DNA from: Spirochaetaceae bacterium UBA1306
GTDB taxonomy: Bacteria > Spirochaetota > Spirochaetia > Treponematales > Rectinemataceae
Direction: 5' to 3'
Assembly: GCA_002307245.1 (NCBI GenBank)
Contig: DBTW01000135.1
Span: forward strand, 1-7,327
DNA: 7,327 nt
Part shown: piece after piece, positions 4,736 to 7,327 of the stretch
How the letters are laid out: each line of letters starts with the position of its first letter
How positions within the stretch are numbered: the first letter of the stretch is position 1
Notes under the pieces: model-generated
The model's database searches: none
What the model saw: the letters and a program-made list of their open reading frames with translations, nothing else
Told to the model about the DNA's origin: nothing
Program-made: the position numbers and the translations under genes

Positions 4736-6364
4736 TTACCTCCCCTGGGCCCTGCGCGCGGCGGCCCCCCGTACGATAAGTATAATCGACAAGGCGGCGG
4801 AAAGTAACAAAGCCGCATGGGCGAACCAGTCGCCCCAGCGTATGTAGACGGTCGGGGCATCGTCGCGGTAGACGGGGACCTGGACGAATTTCGACGCGGG
4901 CTCGAAGAGCGGCAGGGAGTCGATAGTCTCGCCATAGGGCCCGACGACGCAGGAAACGCCCCCGTTGGTAGAGCGGACGAGGGTCTTCCTCGCCTCTATG
5001 GCGCGGAAGCGGGCTGCCGCCCAATGCTGGATCTCCGCGCTTTCGGTCTTGGACCAGGAGATGTTGGTCAGGTTGATGAGGAGGTCGGCGTCCCGGAGCG
5101 AGAATTCTCGGCAGACGTCGGCGAAGGCGTCCTCGAAGCAGATCGGCGCCCCGAAGCGGAAGCTGCCGCCCTTGGCAGGGAGCGTGAAGATCGAGTACTC
5201 GGTACCCATCACCCAGCCCGATTCGAGACCCACCTTTTTCTGGATGAATTCCCGGAAGGCTGGGACTTCCCAGAAGGGTATGGCCTCGGCGAAGGGCACG
5301 GGATGCAGCTTCGCGTAGCTCTGGACGAGCTTGGTCTGCGGGTCGATGAGGATGGCCGAATTCGTGGCGTCGAAGGTCTCCCAATCCACGATGATCGGGG
5401 CGCCAGTAAAAAGCCAGGCCTTCGAGTCCTTGATGAAGGGGATTAGGGGGGCCTGGGCGGGATGCCTGCCGTAATAGTTCCGGAATTCGGCGTAGGGCCG
5501 CAGGAGGGTCGTCTCGCTGAAGAGGACAATGTCGGGAACGCGGGGCGCTGAGGCTATGGCCTCGCGCGCGAGGCGGATGCTCGTAGCCAGGCTTCGGTCG
5601 GCTTCGGCCTCGTCATCCTCCCAGGGATCGGAATTCTGCTGGACGAGGACCGCGTCGATGCTCCCGATCCTCTTCACGGGAATGCCCATCCGCACGAGGC
5701 CGTAGCCCAGGCAGCAGAGGAGGATGGCGAGGGCCGCTGCCGACCAGCGAAGCCGGTCCCGGCGAGCCAAGGCCCCTCCCCCGGGCGCGCCTATGCCCAG
5801 GCAAAGCTCGGCCAGGGCCGCATTGCATCCGGCGAGGACCGCCGTGACGCCGTACAGCCCCGCGAGGTCGGCGATCTGGAGGAGGGGCAGCGCTTCGGTC
5901 ATGGAATAGGGCAGCAGGCCCCAGGGATAGCCGAGGAAACCTGTCGACTTGAGGTATTCGAAGCTCACCCAGAGGACGGCGAAGGCGAGAGGCCTCGCCC
6001 GGCCCGACTTGCGGAGGAACAGCCACAAGTAGAGCCCGAGCACCGAGTAGACGATAAAATACGCGAACACGGTGCTGCCCAGGGTCCATAGCCTGAAGTC
6101 CTTGAAGAACCAGAGCCAGAAGCTCGTGAGACCGTGCTGCAGGGCCCCGTATATGCCCGTGACGAGGGCTGCCGACTTGGGGCCCTGCAGGTCGAGGATG
6201 GCGATATATAGTGGAACTAGGGCGATGAAGCCCAGGGGCGGGAAGCCGTGCTTGAAGAATTCGTTCGGTACGGCCAGGGTCATGAGAATGGCGGAGGCTG
6301 CGGCGAGGGCCAGGGCGCGTGGCAGGGGATGCCGGGACTCGGTTATCCCCGCGAAGTCGTTCAT
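4736..6364 (-). CDS. lnt: Apolipoprotein N-acyltransferase Lnt
   Basis: Lnt transfers an acyl chain from phospholipid to the N-terminal cysteine of lipoproteins, the last step of lipoprotein maturation, in the inner membrane. Spirochaetes are rich in lipoproteins. The 542-residue product has about seven hydrophobic segments in residues 16-224 (approximately 16-33, 42-57, 62-82, 92-117, 123-140, 160-185 and 207-224). A nitrilase-like domain (about 235-500) and a C-terminal membrane segment (about 514-532) follow. The catalytic residues are visible: Glu284 (in FSET), Lys352 (in AKLHPVPFAE) and Cys409 (in PICFED), matching E267, K335 and C387 of E. coli. Glu360 matches the essential E343. The ATG at 6364 is the first possible start, as an in-frame TGA lies four codons upstream. 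It has no good Shine-Dalgarno (a GGAG is too far away), and a -10-like TATGAT sits just before it. It is the first gene of the operon. Confidence 0.95.
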   Translation of the reverse strand: MNDFAGITESRHPLPRALALAAASAILMTLAVPNEFFKHGFPPLGFIALVPLYIAILDLQGPKSAALVTGIYGALQHGLTSFWLWFFKDFRLWTLGSTVFAYFIVYSVLGLYLWLFLRKSGRARPLAFAVLWVSFEYLKSTGFLGYPWGLLPYSMTEALPLLQIADLAGLYGVTAVLAGCNAALAELCLGIGAPGGGALARRDRLRWSAAALAILLCCLGYGLVRMGIPVKRIGSIDAVLVQQNSDPWEDDEAEADRSLATSIRLAREAIASAPRVPDIVLFSETTLLRPYAEFRNYYGRHPAQAPLIPFIKDSKAWLFTGAPIIVDWETFDATNSAILIDPQTKLVQSYAKLHPVPFAEAIPFWEVPAFREFIQKKVGLESGWVMGTEYSIFTLPAKGGSFRFGAPICFEDAFADVCREFSLRDADLLINLTNISWSKTESAEIQHWAAARFRAIEARKTLVRSTNGGVSCVVGPYGETIDSLPLFEPASKFVQVPVYRDDAPTVYIRWGDWFAHAALLLSAALSIILIVRGAAARRAQGR

Positions 6365-6372
6365 AGCGCCGG

Positions 6373-6378
6373 ATCATA
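6373..6378 (-). promoter_or_regulatory. Candidate -10 box of the lnt operon
   Basis: The minus strand reads TATGAT (five of six consensus bases), ending eight bases before the lnt ATG. The best 17-nt-spaced -35 candidate, TTCCTT, is poor. If used, transcription would start within about two bases of the start codon, which fits the missing Shine-Dalgarno. Confidence 0.4.
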
Positions 6379-6398
6379 GCTCCGCGGAAGCCAAAAAG

Positions 6399-6413
6399 GA
6401 AGCGCGGCGCTTC
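6399..6413. repeat. Short perfect inverted repeat between lnt and coaD
   Basis: GAAGCGC and GCGCTTC flank a single central G (7-1-7 dyad). Read on the minus strand it is followed by C and five Ts (6397-6393), like a small intrinsic terminator. It could also be an operator in the shared intergenic region. It lies about 20 bp upstream of the candidate lnt -10 box and 12 bp before the coaD -35 box. Confidence 0.45.
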
Positions 6414-6424
6414 GTTGCGGCGCC

Positions 6425-6454
6425 TTGACCCGACTCCTCGCCGCGGACTAGAGT
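6425..6454 (+). promoter_or_regulatory. Candidate promoter of coaD
   Basis: TTGACC (6425-6430, five of six) is followed by an 18-nt spacer and TAGAGT (6449-6454, four of six). The expected start falls at about 6460-6462, essentially on the coaD ATG. This leaves no room for a ribosome binding site if this is the only promoter. Confidence 0.5.
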
Positions 6455-6461
6455 TAGGCTC

Positions 6462-6977
6462 ATGATCAAGGCGGTATTCCCGGGGTCCTTCGACCCGCCC
6501 ACCTTCGGGCATCTCAATATAGTGGAGCGCGCCCGAAGCCTTTTCGACGAGCTCCTGGTCGTCGTCGCCGTCAATCGGCAGAAGACCGGCCTCTTCGCCC
6601 CGGAGGAACGGCGCGATCTCCTCGTCCAGCTCCTTTCCGGCTATCCGAATGTCTCGGTCCACCTCTGCGATACCCTAATCGTCAATTTTGCGCGCGAAAA
6701 AGGCTGCAAGGTCCTGGTCCGCGGCGTCCGAAGCGTACCCGACTTTTCCTATGAATTCGAACTCTCCATCATGAATAAGGGCCTCAACCCCTCCATCGAG
6801 ACGATATTCATGCCCACCGACCCCAAGTTCTTCGTGCTGCGATCCAGCGCCATCAAGGAGCTCGCCCAGTACGATGGGGATCTTTCTTCCATGGTACCGC
6901 CGATCGTCGCGACCGCGGTGAAGGCGAAATTCAGTCTTAACGGCGGCCGTTCGACTGCTTCGGGGCTTCGGCCTTGA
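6462..6977 (+). CDS. coaD: Phosphopantetheine adenylyltransferase CoaD
   Basis: CoaD joins 4'-phosphopantetheine with ATP to give dephospho-CoA, the penultimate step of CoA synthesis, in the cytoplasm. The 171-residue product opens with the nucleotidyltransferase signature PGSFDPPTFGH, with Thr14 and His17 of the TxGH motif. Lys41 corresponds to E. coli K42. Arg87 and Arg90 lie in RGVRSVPDFSYEFEL, matching R88 and R91, and the C-terminal nucleotide-binding stretch is LRSSAIKE (126-133). Length is close to the E. coli enzyme (159), with about 12 extra residues in a low-complexity tail. The ATG at 6462 has only a weak AGG three bases upstream. The gene is divergent from lnt, and its stop codon lies within the TTGACA of the next promoter. 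Its product is the precursor of the prosthetic group of ACP, encoded just downstream. Confidence 0.96.
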   Translation: MIKAVFPGSFDPPTFGHLNIVERARSLFDELLVVVAVNRQKTGLFAPEERRDLLVQLLSGYPNVSVHLCDTLIVNFAREKGCKVLVRGVRSVPDFSYEFELSIMNKGLNPSIETIFMPTDPKFFVLRSSAIKELAQYDGDLSSMVPPIVATAVKAKFSLNGGRSTASGLRP

Positions 6978-7002
6978 CAACTTTTGAATATTTGTGTAGC
7001 TT
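6974..7002 (+). promoter_or_regulatory. Promoter of rpmF-acpP, overlapping the coaD stop
   Basis: A perfect TTGACA (6974-6979), containing the coaD stop codon TGA, is followed by a 17-nt AT-rich spacer and TAGCTT (6997-7002; three of six). Transcription would start near 7009, leaving about 60 nt of leader before rpmF. It matches the tRNA promoters in having an ideal -35 and spacer with a degenerate -10. Confidence 0.65.
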
Positions 7003-7026
7003 ACTCGGGTTTGATGGCTTGAAGCC

Positions 7027-7045
7027 TTCGAACTTTCCTTTCGAA
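7027..7045 (+). repeat. TTCGAA repeat able to form a hairpin in the rpmF leader
   Basis: TTCGAA occurs at 7027-7032 and again at 7040-7045, and each copy is itself palindromic. In RNA the two can pair with a seven-base loop. A smaller GGCT/AGCC hairpin (7016-7026) precedes it. The structure ends about ten bases before the GAGG ribosome binding site of rpmF (7058-7061), so it could affect initiation. No known regulator site is recognised. Confidence 0.4.
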
Positions 7046-7069
7046 ATTCTTCCGTAACGAGGTTTTTTC

Positions 7070-7258
7070 ATGGCTGTACCTAAATTCAGGACTTCAAAGG
7101 CAAGGACTCGAAGGCGCCAGTCGATCAACATGAAGCTGACCGCCCCGACTCTCGTGACCTGCGGGAATTGCGGCAACCCCGTCCTCCTGCACCGGGTCTG
7201 CCCGAAATGCGGCTTCTATCGCGGGCGCCAGGTCATTACGCCCGAATCCAAGGCATAA
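7070..7258 (+). CDS. rpmF: 50S ribosomal protein L32 (bL32)
   Basis: bL32 is a small protein of the large ribosomal subunit. The 62-residue product has the family N-terminus MAVPKFRTSKARTRRR, then KLTAPTLVTC and the zinc ribbon cysteines Cys31, Cys34, Cys44 and Cys47 (CGNC and CPKC). This is therefore the zinc-binding form, not a cysteine-free variant. The ATG at 7070 has GAGG (7058-7061) upstream, separated by eight bases made of a T run and a C. It has its own promoter at the end of coaD and a leader with small hairpins. The gap to acpP is 10 bp, so the two are co-transcribed, as in many bacteria. The DUF177 (YceD) gene often found just before rpmF is absent; coaD takes that place. Confidence 0.97.
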   Translation: MAVPKFRTSKARTRRRQSINMKLTAPTLVTCGNCGNPVLLHRVCPKCGFYRGRQVITPESKA

Positions 7259-7268
7259 GGAGACCGGC

Positions 7269-7327
7269 ATGGACGAGCTGTTCATCAAAATCAAGAAGAT
7301 CATCGCCGAGAAGCTCGAGGTCGAGGA
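7269..7327 (+). CDS. acpP: Acyl carrier protein (N-terminal part, runs off the right edge)
   Basis: ACP carries growing acyl chains on a 4'-phosphopantetheine arm in type II fatty acid synthesis. Only 19 full codons are present, MDELFIKIKKIIAEKLEVE, matching helix I of ACP (compare KVKKIIAEQLGV). The DSL motif with the modified serine lies outside the window. A strong AAGGAG (7257-7262), overlapping the rpmF stop, stands six bases before the ATG. The call rests on this short match plus the very common rpmF-acpP gene order. Confidence 0.85.
   Translation, partial: MDELFIKIKKIIAEKLEVE

Noticed and set aside
4351..4935. Upstream extension of the radical SAM frame
   Set aside because: It overlaps the 126-aa gene and the end of lnt and has no AmrS-like sequence; family similarity begins after the ATG at 4350.
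4350..5384. Long open frame on the minus strand that includes the 126-aa gene at its end
   Set aside because: The first two thirds overlap lnt in another frame and give an arginine-rich, low-information sequence. The ATG at 4730 with a good ribosome binding site is the sensible start.
5613..6662. Open frame of 349 codons on the minus strand across lnt and the start of coaD
   Set aside because: It is out of frame with lnt and antisense to coaD, arginine-rich, and spans the divergent promoter region.
1..7327. CRISPR array, insertion sequence, phage or toxin-antitoxin system
   Set aside because: No spaced direct repeats, transposase-like frame or terminal inverted repeats were seen. The tRNA cluster has no adjacent integrase or duplicated tRNA 3' end.

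Overview
This 7.3 kb, GC-rich window looks like ordinary core chromosome of a spirochaete, most likely a Treponema/Spirochaeta-like member of the Spirochaetales. The assignment rests on recalled resemblance of the trigger factor (for example its LPALDDELAQDVSEKY stretch) and ClpP (IHQPWGG) to treponemal proteins; no database search was possible. I see no mobile element, phage gene, CRISPR array or obvious accessory system.

Layout, minus strand, in direction of transcription (right to left): lnt (apolipoprotein N-acyltransferase), a 126-aa protein of unknown function, and an AmrS-type radical SAM enzyme form a tight operon (6364 to 3337). Next come five tRNA genes in two groups, each behind a good TTGACA / 17-nt spacer promoter: His(GTG)-Arg(TCG)-Lys(CTT), then Leu(TAG)-Gly(GCC). 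A strong intrinsic terminator ends the tRNA region at 2546-2577. The last unit is tig-clpP-clpX (2465 to the left edge): trigger factor, the ClpP protease and the 5' part of its ATPase ClpX, a protein folding and quality-control operon.

Plus strand, right end: coaD (phosphopantetheine adenylyltransferase), then rpmF (ribosomal protein L32) and the first codons of acpP (acyl carrier protein). CoaD makes the precursor of CoA, whose phosphopantetheine arm is the prosthetic group of ACP, so coaD and acpP are biochemically linked; rpmF-acpP is a common bacterial gene pair. lnt and coaD are divergent across a 97-bp intergenic region in which both predicted -10 boxes lie almost against the start codons.

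Most noteworthy oddities: a tRNA-Gly with C instead of the near-universal T at position 55; loss of both lysines in the ribosome-docking motif of trigger factor (GFRSGHVP rather than GFRKGKVP) together with a changed PPIase active-site segment; an uncharacterised small gene translationally coupled between lnt and the radical SAM gene; possible leaderless transcripts for lnt and coaD; and a 12-nt sequence that recurs as a hairpin apex near the tRNA genes.
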